DNA of 64,000 nucleotides from Dysosmobacter segnis (lineage in GTDB: Bacteria; Bacillota; Clostridia; Oscillospirales; Oscillospiraceae): the NCBI RefSeq assembly GCF_014297285.1, contig NZ_JACOQI010000005.1, forward strand, positions 119,350 to 183,349, given 5' to 3'. This document shows positions 42,021 to 53,038 of the stretch, piece by piece (the first letter of the stretch is position 1; every line of letters starts with the position of its first letter). The translations under genes were made by a program, and so were the position numbers. The notes under the pieces are model-generated. The model searched no databases. It worked only from the letters and a program-made list of their open reading frames with translations, and was not told the origin of the DNA.

Positions 42021-42653
42021 TCAGACCAGCTCCAAAAGCTCCGGCAGGGACCGGATCTCGTGGTCCGCAAGGCCCTCCGCCGCAGCGGCGGGGCCGAGGG
42101 CGGCGCTGGAAAAGCCGCCGCAGCGGGCGGCGCGGACGCCTGCGGCGGCGTCCTCCACCACCAGCGCTTCCGCCGGGGAGACGCCCAGCACCTGCGCGGC
42201 CTTTAAAAACACCTCCGGGTCCGGCTTGGACCGGGCGATCTGCGTCCCGTCCACCACGGCGTGGAAATACGGCGTCAGGCCGGTGCGCTCCAGAATGAAG
42301 CGGGCATTTTTGCTGGAGCTGGCCACCGCCAGCAAAAGCCCACGCTCCCGCAGGGCCTTGAGCGTGACTGTTGTATCCGGGGCGACGTCCGCCGGGGTCA
42401 TTTCGGCGATGAGGGCGCGGTAGCGCTCGTTCTTCTCCGCGGCGAGGGCTTCCTTCTCCGCCGGGGTGAAGCTGCGGCCGCAGCCCTCCAGCACGATGTC
42501 CAGCGCCTCCATCCGGGAGACGCCACGCAGCCGCGCCGCGGCGCGCCCGTCAAAGGGGATGCCGAGACGGCCCGCCAGCGCACGCCACGCCTTGTCGTGG
42601 GCCTGATCCGTGCGGACCAGCACGCCGTCCAGATCAAAGATCACTGCGCGCAT
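42021..42653 (-). CDS. pgmB: HAD-family beta-phosphoglucomutase-like phosphatase
   Basis: A 210-residue subfamily IA HAD enzyme: nucleophile motif FDLDGVLVRTD, cap region FDGRAAARLRGVSRMEAL (the R-G-x-S-R motif of beta-phosphoglucomutases), motif II AVASSSKNA, Lys in ARSKPDPEVF and motif IV VVEDAAAGV. The DxD and RGxSR signatures fit beta-phosphoglucomutase or a related sugar-phosphate phosphatase. It overlaps the upstream HAD gene by 13 bp. In context it could process sugar phosphates brought in by the neighbouring ABC system. Confidence 0.85.
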   Translation of the reverse strand: MRAVIFDLDGVLVRTDQAHDKAWRALAGRLGIPFDGRAAARLRGVSRMEALDIVLEGCGRSFTPAEKEALAAEKNERYRALIAEMTPADVAPDTTVTLKALRERGLLLAVASSSKNARFILERTGLTPYFHAVVDGTQIARSKPDPEVFLKAAQVLGVSPAEALVVEDAAAGVRAARCGGFSSAALGPAAAAEGLADHEIRSLPELLELV

Positions 42654-43465
42654 GAGAGGATCGCCTCCAATTCGTCGCACACGTCCCGGCAGGATCGGGG
42701 CGCTTCCCGGACCGCGGCGGCGCGGGAGTCCGCCAGCGTCCGGCGCAGCGCACCGTCCGCCTGCTCCATGAGATAGCACCGGCCCGCCATGTCCAGCATG
42801 GCCTGATCGTTCCAGTTGTCGCCGAAGGCCGCCGTCTCCTCCGGCGAAACGCCCAGTGCGCCGCACATCTCCGCAAGGCCGGTGCCCTTGGTGGCGATGG
42901 AGAAGTCCAGCCACACAAGGCCCGCCATCGCCATGTGGAACGGCTTGCCCCAGCGGGGGGCGAGGAGCGCGGCGGGGCCGTCCATCCCATTGGGACAGTA
43001 GGCCGCGATCTTCACGATCTCCTCCGGCACGTCCTCGGGCCGGTCCACCATGGTCACGAGATTCCCGTGGTTTACGGCCATCTCGTGGACCAGCTCCGGG
43101 CCGCAGCCGCACAGATAGTTGAGGTTCTGCCCCTCGATGATGACGTCGCAGCCGGGAATGTCCATAATGGCGTGGGACAGGGCCAGCGCCTCCTGACGGG
43201 GCAGGAGCGTCTTGCTCAGGAGGGGCGCGCCCTCCTCCGTTCCGGGGCCGTACAGCACGGCGCCGTTTTCACACAGAAAGCACATCTCGTCCGCCACGGG
43301 GGCGAACAGCGTGCGCATGGAGTGGTACTGCCGGCCGGAGGCGGGACAGAACAGGATATTTCGCTCCCGCAGGCGGCGGATCAGGGGAAACAGCCGCTGG
43401 GGCATGACGGTCTCGTCATAGGGCAGCAGCGTGCCGTCGATATCGGATGCAATGAGACGGATCAT
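42641..43465 (-). CDS. Cof-type HAD-IIB phosphatase
   Basis: A 274-residue HAD hydrolase with a C2-type cap: SDIDGTLLPYDE (nucleophile DxDGT), FCPASGRQY (motif II), KGTGLAEMCGALGV (Lys) and AFGDNWNDQAML (GDxxND, motif IV). Such enzymes dephosphorylate sugar phosphates and phospho-cofactors. AAGGAG precedes the ATG. First gene after the terminator that follows the ABC ATPase gene, and coupled to the pgmB-like gene. Confidence 0.88.
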   Translation of the reverse strand: MIRLIASDIDGTLLPYDETVMPQRLFPLIRRLRERNILFCPASGRQYHSMRTLFAPVADEMCFLCENGAVLYGPGTEEGAPLLSKTLLPRQEALALSHAIMDIPGCDVIIEGQNLNYLCGCGPELVHEMAVNHGNLVTMVDRPEDVPEEIVKIAAYCPNGMDGPAALLAPRWGKPFHMAMAGLVWLDFSIATKGTGLAEMCGALGVSPEETAAFGDNWNDQAMLDMAGRCYLMEQADGALRRTLADSRAAAVREAPRSCRDVCDELEAILSCAQ

Positions 43466-43503
43466 AGAACGCTCCTTTTTGGGATCAGGATGGAAAACGG
43501 AGA

Positions 43504-43530
43504 AAAGAGGCCCCGGCAGGGGGCCTCTTT
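43504..43530 (-). terminator. hairpin terminator after the ABC ATPase gene
   Basis: AAAGAGGCCCC / GGGGCCTCTTT, an 11-bp stem with a short loop between the ATPase stop and the Cof-type gene; on the minus strand it ends in CTTTTCTCC. It divides the block into two transcription units or attenuates the second. Confidence 0.65.
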
Positions 43531-43564
43531 CCCGACAGCGCCCGGCCGAGGGACCGGGGCGGAT

Positions 43565-45211
<1,647 letters not shown>

Positions 45212-45214
45212 GAT

Positions 45215-47044
45215 TTAACCTCCTATTCCCTTATCAAGGCTTGCGCCGGTGACCTTGTTGACGAGGGTGTTGCAAATCAGAATGGTGACGATCAGGATCA
45301 GGTTGATGCCGCTGGAGAAGGCGTACAGACCCATTTCGTCGAAATAGTCCAGCGTGGTGGAGAGGATGAAGCCCTGAACGCACAGCAGCATGAACAGGCT
45401 CAGCTCGCGCAGGCAGGTCATGAACGGCAGCAGATAGCCGCTGATGATGGAGGACTTTTGAATGGGGATGATGATGCGGGTCATCCGCTTGCTCCACGGA
45501 ATGTCCTGAATGATGGCGGCCTCTTCGATCTCGCCGGAGAGCTGGAGCATGGAGTTCAGGCTGGCCCGGCTGGCGAAGGGGATATATTTAATGGTGCCGA
45601 CGATGATGAGCAGCGTGTACGTATTGAAGAGGTTAACGTACCGATTGGAAAAGAGAACGAAGAACGCCACGCCCACGGCGATGGAGGGCATCAGATACGG
45701 CAGGAAGGCCACCGCGTTGACGTAGTTCGCCCATCGGCTCCGCCTCGTCTTGGATACGGCGTAGCCGATCATGGTGCCGATGGTGCCGGCCAGCAGGGAG
45801 CAGCACACGGACACCAGGATCGTTCCGCGGAAGGCGTGCCAGATGGTCTCGTTGTGCAGGATGCCCTTCTGGCCGTACATTCCGTTTTCCGTGATGTTCT
45901 CGTCCGTCGTCCACCATTTGACGGTCAGGTTGTCGGCGTCTCCGGTGTATAGGAAGCTGTAATCGCCCGGGTTGGGCAGGAACGTTTCAAATGCAAAGGA
46001 GACGATGGGGAAGATGCTGGTGAAAAAGGTGATGACGATCAGCACGGCGGCGATGATGTACTTGCCCGCCCGGCCCAGATTGATCTTGGAGGTCTGGCCG
46101 GACTTGCCGGTGACGGTGGTGTAGTTCTTCCGGCTGCGCAGGCTCATCTGATTCAGGAACATGATGGCCACGCCGAAGATCATCATGATGATGGCGAGGA
46201 TACTGGCCTCGCCGGTGTACTTGGAGTTCAAAGAGACGTACTTGGTGGCGAGGGTGGTCAGGCCCAGATAGTGGGGCACGGGATAGGAGCCCATGGAGCT
46301 GCCGAACACCAGCAGGATGGTGGAGAGGATGGCGGGCTTGACCATGGGCAGCGTGATCTTGAACATGGTCTTCCACTTGGGCGTGTCCAGGATCGTGGCG
46401 GCCTCCTCAAGATTGGCGTCCATGTTGCGGAAGATTCCACCGATAAGGATGTAGGCAAAGGGAGCGTAGTGCAGGCCCAGCACCACAAGGCTGGGGAACA
46501 GGCCCTTGCACCACCACAGCGGCATCTGCACGCCCAGCGTGGCGGCCAGCAGGCCGTTGGACGTGCCGGTGACGGCGTTGGAGTTGAACAGGTTCTGCCA
46601 CACCACGGCCAGCGTCCACTGGGGCATGATGTAGGGGAAGATGAAGATGGAGCTGAGGTATTTGCGGCAGGACAGGTTCGTGCGCGTAATGAGGAAGGCG
46701 AACAGCCCGCCGAACACGATGGCCACCACGCAGGTGCCCACCGCCAGCAGCACCGTGTTGATGAGCGGCATCCACAGGTTGCTCATGGCAAGGCGGCTGG
46801 TGAAAAGGTCGATGTAGTTGACGAGGGTATAGCCGCTGGCCTGACCCGTCAGGTGGGCGTCGATGGTGCCCGCGTGGATCTTGAAGGTATCCTGCACGAT
46901 GGCGACGATGGGGGCGACGGTGGTCACCGTCAGCACGATGCCCATAATGAGCAGGATGACATTATGGGGCTTTGAGAAGTAGGTTTTGATCCTGTTGAGC
47001 CGGATCGTGGACCTGCCGGTGCTCACAGTAGACGACTGGTTCAT
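45215..47044 (-). CDS. ABC importer permease with two fused transmembrane domains
   Basis: A 609-residue double permease of the FbpB/AfuB/ThiP type, with about 12 hydrophobic helices in two halves. Each half has an EAA coupling loop facing the ATPase: EEAATILDTPKWKTMFKITLP and EEAAIIQDIPWSKRMTRIIIP. The fusion is usual for Fe3+-type and hexose-phosphate (AfuB-like) systems. It lies between the solute-binding protein and ATPase genes on the minus strand. The soluble loop between halves (about 365-410) is longer than usual and acidic. Confidence 0.93.
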   Translation of the reverse strand: MNQSSTVSTGRSTIRLNRIKTYFSKPHNVILLIMGIVLTVTTVAPIVAIVQDTFKIHAGTIDAHLTGQASGYTLVNYIDLFTSRLAMSNLWMPLINTVLLAVGTCVVAIVFGGLFAFLITRTNLSCRKYLSSIFIFPYIMPQWTLAVVWQNLFNSNAVTGTSNGLLAATLGVQMPLWWCKGLFPSLVVLGLHYAPFAYILIGGIFRNMDANLEEAATILDTPKWKTMFKITLPMVKPAILSTILLVFGSSMGSYPVPHYLGLTTLATKYVSLNSKYTGEASILAIIMMIFGVAIMFLNQMSLRSRKNYTTVTGKSGQTSKINLGRAGKYIIAAVLIVITFFTSIFPIVSFAFETFLPNPGDYSFLYTGDADNLTVKWWTTDENITENGMYGQKGILHNETIWHAFRGTILVSVCCSLLAGTIGTMIGYAVSKTRRSRWANYVNAVAFLPYLMPSIAVGVAFFVLFSNRYVNLFNTYTLLIIVGTIKYIPFASRASLNSMLQLSGEIEEAAIIQDIPWSKRMTRIIIPIQKSSIISGYLLPFMTCLRELSLFMLLCVQGFILSTTLDYFDEMGLYAFSSGINLILIVTILICNTLVNKVTGASLDKGIGG

Positions 47045-47155
47045 AGATGACCATTCCTTTCCCAGACTTGTGCGGGCCGCGGCAGGACCGCTCCCACAGG
47101 ACCGCCAGCGGCGGTGTGCGAACCAAAAAACGCTGGATTTTTCTGGATTTTTGGA

Positions 47156-47203
47156 GAAAAAGCGCCCCTGACGGTCATGAAAGCACCCGTCAGGGGCGTT
47201 TTT
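47156..47203 (-). terminator. attenuating terminator between binding protein and permease genes
   Basis: AAAAACGCCCCTGACGG / CCGTCAGGGGCGCTTTTT, a long stem with T runs on both strands, directly after the solute-binding protein stop codon. It probably lowers permease/ATPase expression relative to the binding protein. Confidence 0.8.
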
Positions 47204-47233
47204 ACGCGTGAGTCAGCGTACCGCGCCGGACGA

Positions 47234-48625
47234 TCAGCCCGCGCTGTACTTGGTCAGCAGCTCGATCCAGCTGCCCACGGTGAAGGCCACGGAGCTGCAG
47301 TACTCGGGATCCTCGAGCACCAGCTTGCCCTGATTGGTCCACCACTCATAGCCGTGGTCGTCCTTGGCGGGGAAGGTGTCCACGCCATCCACGTAGCCGC
47401 CCTTCTGGTGGCCGTAGGTCGCCTCGATGGCCTCAGCGACGGTGGGGTTGGAGGAGTAGCCGCCCATGTCCTTGCCCCAGGCGGAGAAGCCGTCCTCGGT
47501 GCAGGTCATGTAAGCGATGAAGGCGCAGGCGGTCCAGGGCAGGGGAGAGTTGTCGGTGACGAACAGATAGTGGCAGTAGCCGAAGCCGCCGATGCCGGTG
47601 TAGCCGTCCTGATAAGCGGCCACGTTCACGTTGTTCACGGAGACGGTGGCGGACTCCTCAACGGAGCGGAGCTTGGAGTACACCAGCAGGCCGAACTGAT
47701 CCGTGGCGGACTTGTCGACCAGCGTGTTGCAGATGGGGCCGTCATCGGTCTGGGCGTTGTAGCTCTCGACCCACAGCTTGATCCACGCCAGAGCGTACTT
47801 GCCGTTCTCACCAAGGCCCAGATCGCTGGCCTCGGAAGCCATGGCGTCGATGGTGGGCTGGAAGTAGGCCTGCTCGTCGGCGGACAGCGCGTCAAACGCC
47901 TCCTTCAGCCAGCCGGCGTAAGTATCCTCCGTGAGCATGTACAGGAAGTTCTTGCCCACGATCTCGGAGTCGATGTCCATGTACAGGCCGTGCTCGCCCT
48001 CGGCCACGAAGTCCCAGCAGTTGTCATAGGTCTTGGAGCCGGTGTTGTTGTACATAAAGACCTTGTTCAGGGTCTGCAGGGGCAGGAAGCCGGTGTACGC
48101 GTCGGCGGTGGTGCCGTTGGCGTCGGCCCAGTCCTTGGGGATGAAGGTATCCAGCACGCCGGGCTGGACCATCTTGCTCTCGATCTGGTTGCCGTCCTGG
48201 ATCAGGGTCATGGCATAGGTGCCGGTGGGCTTGAGCGCGTCGGCGGTGAGCTGATCGAAGATCTTGTTGTTCTTGGGCTGCTGCCAGTCGTACTCCATGT
48301 TATAGCTGGGGTCGATGGACTGCAGATACTCGATGAACAGAGGCAGAGCGGTCTTGCCGCGGCTGGAGTTGCCCACGCCGTAGAACGTGGCGCCGTTGGA
48401 TTCCTCGATGGCCTTCTTGGCCAGCTCCTCCAGCGTCATGCCCTCGGCCTCGGCGATGATCTTCTGGGTGGCGGTCAGCTCGGCGGCAGGCTCGGCCGGA
48501 GCGGCGGAGCCGGAGCCGGAAGCGGAACCGGCGCTTGCGGCGGGAGCGCTGGAGCCGCCGCAGCCGGCCAGCAGGGCCGACGTCATGGCGAGGGCCAGCG
48601 TCAGTGCAAGAAACCTCTTCTTCAT
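47234..48625 (-). CDS. ABC importer solute-binding lipoprotein
   Basis: A 463-residue lipoprotein: signal MKKRFLALTLALAMTSALLAGC with the lipobox LLAGC, a Ser/Ala/Gly linker, then a mature domain (ATFYGVGNSSRGKTALPLFIEYLQSIDPSYNMEYDW...) of the large type II binding protein class. First gene of the ABC operon, followed by an attenuating hairpin and the fused permease. Ligand not deducible from sequence; the accompanying HAD enzymes and AfuA/PgtC-like sensor favour a phosphorylated organic compound. Confidence 0.88.
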   Translation of the reverse strand: MKKRFLALTLALAMTSALLAGCGGSSAPAASAGSASGSGSAAPAEPAAELTATQKIIAEAEGMTLEELAKKAIEESNGATFYGVGNSSRGKTALPLFIEYLQSIDPSYNMEYDWQQPKNNKIFDQLTADALKPTGTYAMTLIQDGNQIESKMVQPGVLDTFIPKDWADANGTTADAYTGFLPLQTLNKVFMYNNTGSKTYDNCWDFVAEGEHGLYMDIDSEIVGKNFLYMLTEDTYAGWLKEAFDALSADEQAYFQPTIDAMASEASDLGLGENGKYALAWIKLWVESYNAQTDDGPICNTLVDKSATDQFGLLVYSKLRSVEESATVSVNNVNVAAYQDGYTGIGGFGYCHYLFVTDNSPLPWTACAFIAYMTCTEDGFSAWGKDMGGYSSNPTVAEAIEATYGHQKGGYVDGVDTFPAKDDHGYEWWTNQGKLVLEDPEYCSSVAFTVGSWIELLTKYSAG

Positions 48626-49147
48626 AGGGTGATGTCCTCCTCCAAAATATTTTTTGGTGTTGCGTAACAGAAACTTACTTTGCGTCAGCTTCCAGTTTCA
48701 TTTTACAGGCTGGAACTGAAAATATCCACTGGACAAATCTGCTGTTATTTGTGAAATCCCAATATTTTTGCACAAACTGCACATCAAACCCGCCGCGCCC
48801 GCCGCGCCGGGTGAGCGACCTGCACAGCCGCGCTGCCAAAAAAACGGCGGTGCGGACGGGAAAATTGTGGATTCTGCTGGCGCGGGAGAAAAATTTACGT
48901 AAATCCGATGGCGGGAAACGGAACCTTTCAAGCGGCGCGGGCGGGACGGCGGCGCTGGGAATTCGGAAAAAGTCAAGCATTAAATGCGCACAATTTTTCA
49001 CTTCTTGTTTTGTCTAATTTTGACAATCCAACATGGCTGCCGTCATATCCCATGGTCGGCAGCCTGTGTATTTTCCTATTCAGTTCTCCGTGTTCCGCTC
49101 TGCTCACGCCCTCTCCCCTCGAATGTCTGCTGTGCTGTTTCTTCCTG
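48626..49147. other. gene-free boundary region of the GC-rich block
   Basis: About 520 bp with no supported gene. The left part must carry the ABC operon promoter (minus strand; no clear -35/-10 picked). A very GC-rich patch (near 48785-48840) gives way to AT-rich DNA before the IS30 fragment, consistent with a recombination boundary. Confidence 0.5.
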
Positions 49148-49372
49148 TTACGCGCTCAGTCCGATCTCTCGCAGGCACTCCCGGAACATGACCTCACAGC
49201 TCTTGTACCCTAAGATTTTTCGAGGATAGTTGTTAATCCATTCCTCCGTGGCCGCGATCTCCGCCGCGCTGACCTTGGAGAAATTTGTGCCTTTCGGATG
49301 CCGCCGCCTGATCATGCTGTTGGCGTTCTCGTTGCTGCCACTCTCCCACAAGGAATACGGATGGCAGTAGTA
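49148..49372 (-). pseudogene. IS30-family transposase C-terminal fragment
   Basis: The last ~75 codons of an IS30-type DDE transposase: YYCHPYSLWESGSNENANSMIRRRHPKGTNF (catalytic Glu in SNENAN) and WINNYPRKILGYKSCEVMFRE. Everything upstream is missing; the frame joins a phage ClpP-like gene at about 49,370. No inverted repeat was identified. Inactive. Confidence 0.88.
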
Positions 49373-49655
49373 TGGTTGCCGCGCTGGCGCACAGGCCGTC
49401 GATCTTCGCCGTCACCGCCGCCGGGTGCTGTTCAAGCTGGTTGCCGATGGCCTGCGCTGCGAACACGTCGCCGCCGCTGTTGATGCGCACCGTGATCTCG
49501 TCCAGCGCTCCCAAACCGGCCAGTTCCTCCGCAAACTGCTTCGGGGTCACCTCGTCGCCCCACCAGCTCGTCTGCGAAATGTCGCCGTAAAGCAGCAGCT
49601 CCACCTTGTTTCCTGCCTGATTGCAGAATTTCCAGAATTTCTTGTTTTCGGGCAT
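49366..49655 (-). pseudogene. prophage ClpP-like head maturation protease, N-terminal fragment
   Basis: The first ~96 residues of an S14-type phage protease: VELLLYGDISQTSWWGDEVTPKQFAEEL, ITVRINSGGDVFAAQAIGNQL and GLCASAATIL, where CASAA carries the nucleophile Ser. The frame is cut by the IS30 fragment, so the His/Asp part is lost. GGAGGAAA precedes the ATG. It lies 14 bp downstream of the portal gene, the normal lambda-like order. Confidence 0.82.
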
Positions 49656-49668
49656 TTCTGTTTTCCTC

Positions 49669-51254
49669 CTATTCTCCCGCCGTCTGCGCTTTTCCGATCT
49701 CGTCCACCTCGCGCTTGCGCTTGGCCTCTGTCATGTGCAGTTTGATGTTGCGGTTGTAGTCCCCGCCGGTCATTTGCGCCGTCTCCTCCTGCGCCGTGCT
49801 GAAACCGGCATCCACCCGCTTGATGGCGGCATCCACCTCCTGCACGGGGTTCAGGTTCGTCCGTGCCGGGCCGTTCCACGCACAGGCCGTGTACGCCTTG
49901 CGCCGCGCCGGGTCGGTGAAAAACCCGGCGCGTGGATACGCCCACGGGCGACCGCCTCTGCAAACCACTCCTCATAGACCGGCTGGCAAAAATCGTCCGT
50001 GAACCAATCCCGCTGCATACTACAGGTGCGCCAGAACTCGTTGAGTGCGCCGCGAGCCGCCGAATAGCTGGTGGTGAACTGCTTCATCATCACTTCCGGC
50101 GGTATCTCCAGCCCCGCGCCGATCAGGCGGATGGTGGCGTTCGTGAAGTCGTCGTACCCGGTGTTCGGGTGCTTCGGGTCTGCAAACTGCACCTCTTCGC
50201 CGGGGTTCAGGTCAATGATGGCCCCCGGCCCCAGCTCGATGCTGCTCTGGTCGGCGTTGTCGATCAGCTCCTCCGCCGGTATCATTTCTCCAAACGGTCT
50301 GCCGTCCGACGGGTTTTGTGACTTCACGAACACCGTGAACATGGCGCTGATCACCGCCGCCGTGATCTCCGCGTCCGTGTAGCGTCCAAGCTGTTTCAGG
50401 CTCTCCAGCACAGGGGCCAGCAGGGGAACGCCCCGCCGCTGGCCGATGCGCTCGCGGCTCATGATGTGCAGCACGTTCCGCCGCCCGGTTGTATCGCCGT
50501 AGGCTTCCACTCTTTGCCACGTCAGCCCCGCCGCGTCCACGGCGCTGTTGCTGCCCAGCGGATGCCGGTTGCATATCCAGTATGCCGTCACCATGCCGTC
50601 CGCGTCGGTCTCCACGCCCTGTACGATGCTCTGTACCTCGTAGCCCTGCACCGTGCAGGGCATCAGCCTGTCAAAGCCGTCCGGGCTGCATACTCGGTCT
50701 GCCTCGATCAGCCGCACACGCAGGTCATACGGCGCTCCCGCCTGATGCTTCATAGGTAGCAGGGCAATGGTGTCGCCGTTCATCAGGTAACTCAAAAAGG
50801 CGAGCTGCTGGAGCTGATAGAAGTTGTCCATCCTCTCCGCGTCGCATACCGGCGTGTCCGCCCACAGGGCGAACTCCCGCACGAACTGCGCTTGCAGCTT
50901 CTCCACCGCCGTCTCGTCCAGTCCCAGATAGTCGCTGTCAAGCTGCGGCGCAGGCATCAATCCACCCGCCACCACGTTCGTCCGCATGGTTTTCAGCGCC
51001 GCCGTTGCCGTTGGGATACCCATGTAAGCGTCTCGGCTCCGCTGCTGCAGAATGTCGATGTTGTCCTCGATGTCCTCCTTGGTGCTGCCGCCGTGGTACA
51101 TCCAGCCTCTCATGCTCTTTTTCGTCAGGTTGGCTCCGTAGCTGCCGTACCCGCTTTTGATCACGCTCAGTGCGACCCTCGCCGCCGCCCGCTTCGCCGC
51201 GTGGACGGGAGCCATGGTCATGATCGCCCGGTCAAGGATATTCGGTTTCTTCAT
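49669..51254 (-). pseudogene. lambda-type phage portal protein with frameshift
   Basis: A ~528-codon portal gene (lambda gpB family): SGYGSYGANLTKKSMRGW, DNIDILQQRSRDAYMGIPTATAALKTMRTNVVAGGL, and LGAGLEIPPEVMMKQFTTSYSAARGALNEFWR-like segments. Near 49,935 the frame shifts: APGF is followed by FTDPARRKAYTACAWNGPARTNLNPVQEVDAAI in the next frame, explained by one missing T in the TTTTT run. ATG 51254 has AGGAGGGGGCAC upstream. Only this and the protease fragment remain of the prophage, so it is a relic. Confidence 0.85.
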
Positions 51255-51265
51255 GTGCCCCCTCC

Positions 51266-51355
51266 TCATACGTCGCGGGCCACGGCACGATAGGCGCGGT
51301 TTCGTCCGCCGTGCTTATGTCTCTTGCCCAAGCCGCTCGCCTCCTCCTTTTCCAT
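51266..51355 (-). CDS. short phage-relic frame before the portal gene
   Basis: A 29-residue basic frame (MEKEEASGLGKRHKHGGRNR...) ending next to the portal ribosome binding site. It may be the tail of the deleted terminase or head-joining gene, or chance. No family recognised. Confidence 0.3.
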   Translation of the reverse strand: MEKEEASGLGKRHKHGGRNRAYRAVARDV

Positions 51356-51370
51356 GCAAATAGATAAAAA

Positions 51371-51413
51371 AATAAATGCGGGAAAACTCTTTTCGAGTTC
51401 TCTCGCATTTATT
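51371..51413. terminator. long hairpin at the left edge of element B
   Basis: AATAAATGCG...AACTC / GAGTT...CGCATTTATT with two internal mismatches; on the minus strand a run of T follows. It marks the border between prophage relic and element B. Confidence 0.65.
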
Positions 51414-51427
51414 CTAATTATTCAGCC

Positions 51428-51482
51428 ATAAAGGTGAACACAGCGAAAGTGAAAAGTTTCATGACACCTCGACAACTGAATA
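51428..51482 (+). repeat. 55-bp direct repeat, copy 1 (left of the DUF6076-type gene)
   Basis: Identical except one base to 52828-52882 (contains GTGAAAAGTTTCATGACACC then TCGACAACTGAATA). The two copies flank the DUF6076-type gene of element B and are not seen around its element A counterpart. Confidence 0.85.
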
Positions 51483-51515
51483 GCAACGCAATATTCTGCG
51501 CTGCTGAAGACAATA

Positions 51516-51556
51516 AAAACACCCGAGGCTGGTTATCTTAACCTGCCTCGAGTGTT
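51516..51556 (-). terminator. intrinsic terminator of the element B DUF6076-type gene
   Basis: AACACTCGAGGC / GCCTCGGGTGTT stem (one G-T pair) followed on the minus strand by TTTTTATTG. Confidence 0.8.
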
Positions 51557-51558
51557 TC

Positions 51559-52770
51559 TCATTTCCCGTATTTCTCTTTTAGGCTCTGGTGTCCCTGTTG
51601 GTCGCGGCGGCGCAGCTCCTCTGCCGAAAAGATCTTCCACTGGGGCCCCTCATCGTTCAGGTTCAGATGCGCGTAAGATTCCGGATAATACCGCTCCGGG
51701 TCAAAAGTAAAGTCCTTTGCAACAAGCCGCTGCCACATGCTCGGCTCATCAGGCAGGTCGATCTTGTCCACCTCGTAACTTGTCAGTTCATGGGTGGTGT
51801 CGATCTTTCGCAGGAATTCCTCTGCGGTCAATTTCCCCTGAACATATTCCTCCCGTGCCAGCCGAGCGTTCTCGCTCCACTGGTCGTACTGCTCGTAGTC
51901 CATGTGCATCAGGTTGGAACGGTCAGAAGGTGCCGCGTCGATCCAGCGCAGCAGGCGGGAATACATTCTGTCCCGCAGCTTTTTACAAACCAGAAGTGCC
52001 TCATCCTCCGAAGTCTTATCCAGCCTTGCCAGATTTGCGCCACGCTGTTTGCAGCTCTGTCCATCGGTCACCCGGTCACAGTACCGGGTGGCCTTTTTCG
52101 TTTTCGGGATGAAATAGCCCCAGCAGTAGTCACATCGGCAGACCCGCTGATTGTCCTGCTCGAAGTAAAGCGCCAGCACCAGCATCCGCAGTTCCATCAG
52201 ACTGCGAAGCTGGAACGACCGTGGTTTTTCCAACTGCGGCAGCTTCGCCGGATCGCAGATCCGCGCGATGTCGGCGTAAGTCGCCCGCAGGTTTTCATAC
52301 TGCTCCGCCGGTGTCAATCCAGCCGTGCCGTCAAAGGTGACCTCCATGATATTCTGAAGATAATTCTGTACACGCAACGGTTCCTCCATCACCCGCAGGA
52401 TCTCCTGTCCAGCAACCAGCAGAAACATCGCCGTGCCGTCATCCTCTGCCTGCAAAGTCCGGTGCAGAATGTCCGTCACAACAAATCCGCTCACAGGATC
52501 GATCTCACACAAATCTGGTGTCAGCAAAATCGCCTCCGCGGCAAAGTCCTCTAAGTCGCTCACAGGAATGTCGATCCGCTCCTCAAACAGAGGATGCTCG
52601 TTCCGCAACCACCGCACCGCCTTGCGGTAGCCGGCATAGTCCAGTTCAGAAAAGGCGATCAAGGTCTCCGCGGGAGTCAGTGCAGGCATCCGCGTGATTG
52701 ACCTGTCATCACAAAGCAGGATGGAATAGCGTCCATCGCCCACCTCCATCAAGTACAATTCCGAAGCCAT
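51559..52770 (-). CDS. DUF6076-type protein with cysteine cluster (element B)
   Basis: A 403-residue protein equivalent in place and size to 2315-3532. A helical body is followed by a putative zinc site CRCDYCWGYFIPK...RYCDR...SCKQ (about 240-270) and a charged C-terminal part. Unlike in element A there is no sigma-like gene coupled to it; instead it is bracketed by a 55-bp direct repeat and closed by its own terminator. Divergent from the excisionase-like gene. Function unknown; conserved position suggests regulation of the element. Confidence 0.68.
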   Translation of the reverse strand: MASELYLMEVGDGRYSILLCDDRSITRMPALTPAETLIAFSELDYAGYRKAVRWLRNEHPLFEERIDIPVSDLEDFAAEAILLTPDLCEIDPVSGFVVTDILHRTLQAEDDGTAMFLLVAGQEILRVMEEPLRVQNYLQNIMEVTFDGTAGLTPAEQYENLRATYADIARICDPAKLPQLEKPRSFQLRSLMELRMLVLALYFEQDNQRVCRCDYCWGYFIPKTKKATRYCDRVTDGQSCKQRGANLARLDKTSEDEALLVCKKLRDRMYSRLLRWIDAAPSDRSNLMHMDYEQYDQWSENARLAREEYVQGKLTAEEFLRKIDTTHELTSYEVDKIDLPDEPSMWQRLVAKDFTFDPERYYPESYAHLNLNDEGPQWKIFSAEELRRRDQQGHQSLKEKYGK

Positions 52771-52827
52771 GCCGATACCTCCTCAAAGATCACTTCCTGA
52801 TGTAAGCCGCCTTGAAATTATTCTAAC

Positions 52828-52882
52828 ATAAAGGTGAACACATCGAAAGTGAAAAGTTTCATGACACCTCGACAACTGAATA
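52828..52882 (+). repeat. 55-bp direct repeat, copy 2 (right of the DUF6076-type gene)
   Basis: Partner of 51428-51482 with a single mismatch (catcg versus cagcg). It lies in the divergent promoter region between the DUF6076-type and excisionase-like genes, so it may contain a regulatory site. Confidence 0.85.
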
Positions 52883-53038
52883 CCCGCAGCCGGAGTGCAT
52901 ACACCGTGAGGGAAGCAGCGCCAAGATCCGCAAAGGGGAGCGTGCCGACACGGGACAACGCCGCAGAAAGTCTGGGGCAGGAAGGTGTACGGTGTGCGGC
53001 CAATCAAAATCAAAACAAAAAAGAAGGGAAAATCAAAA

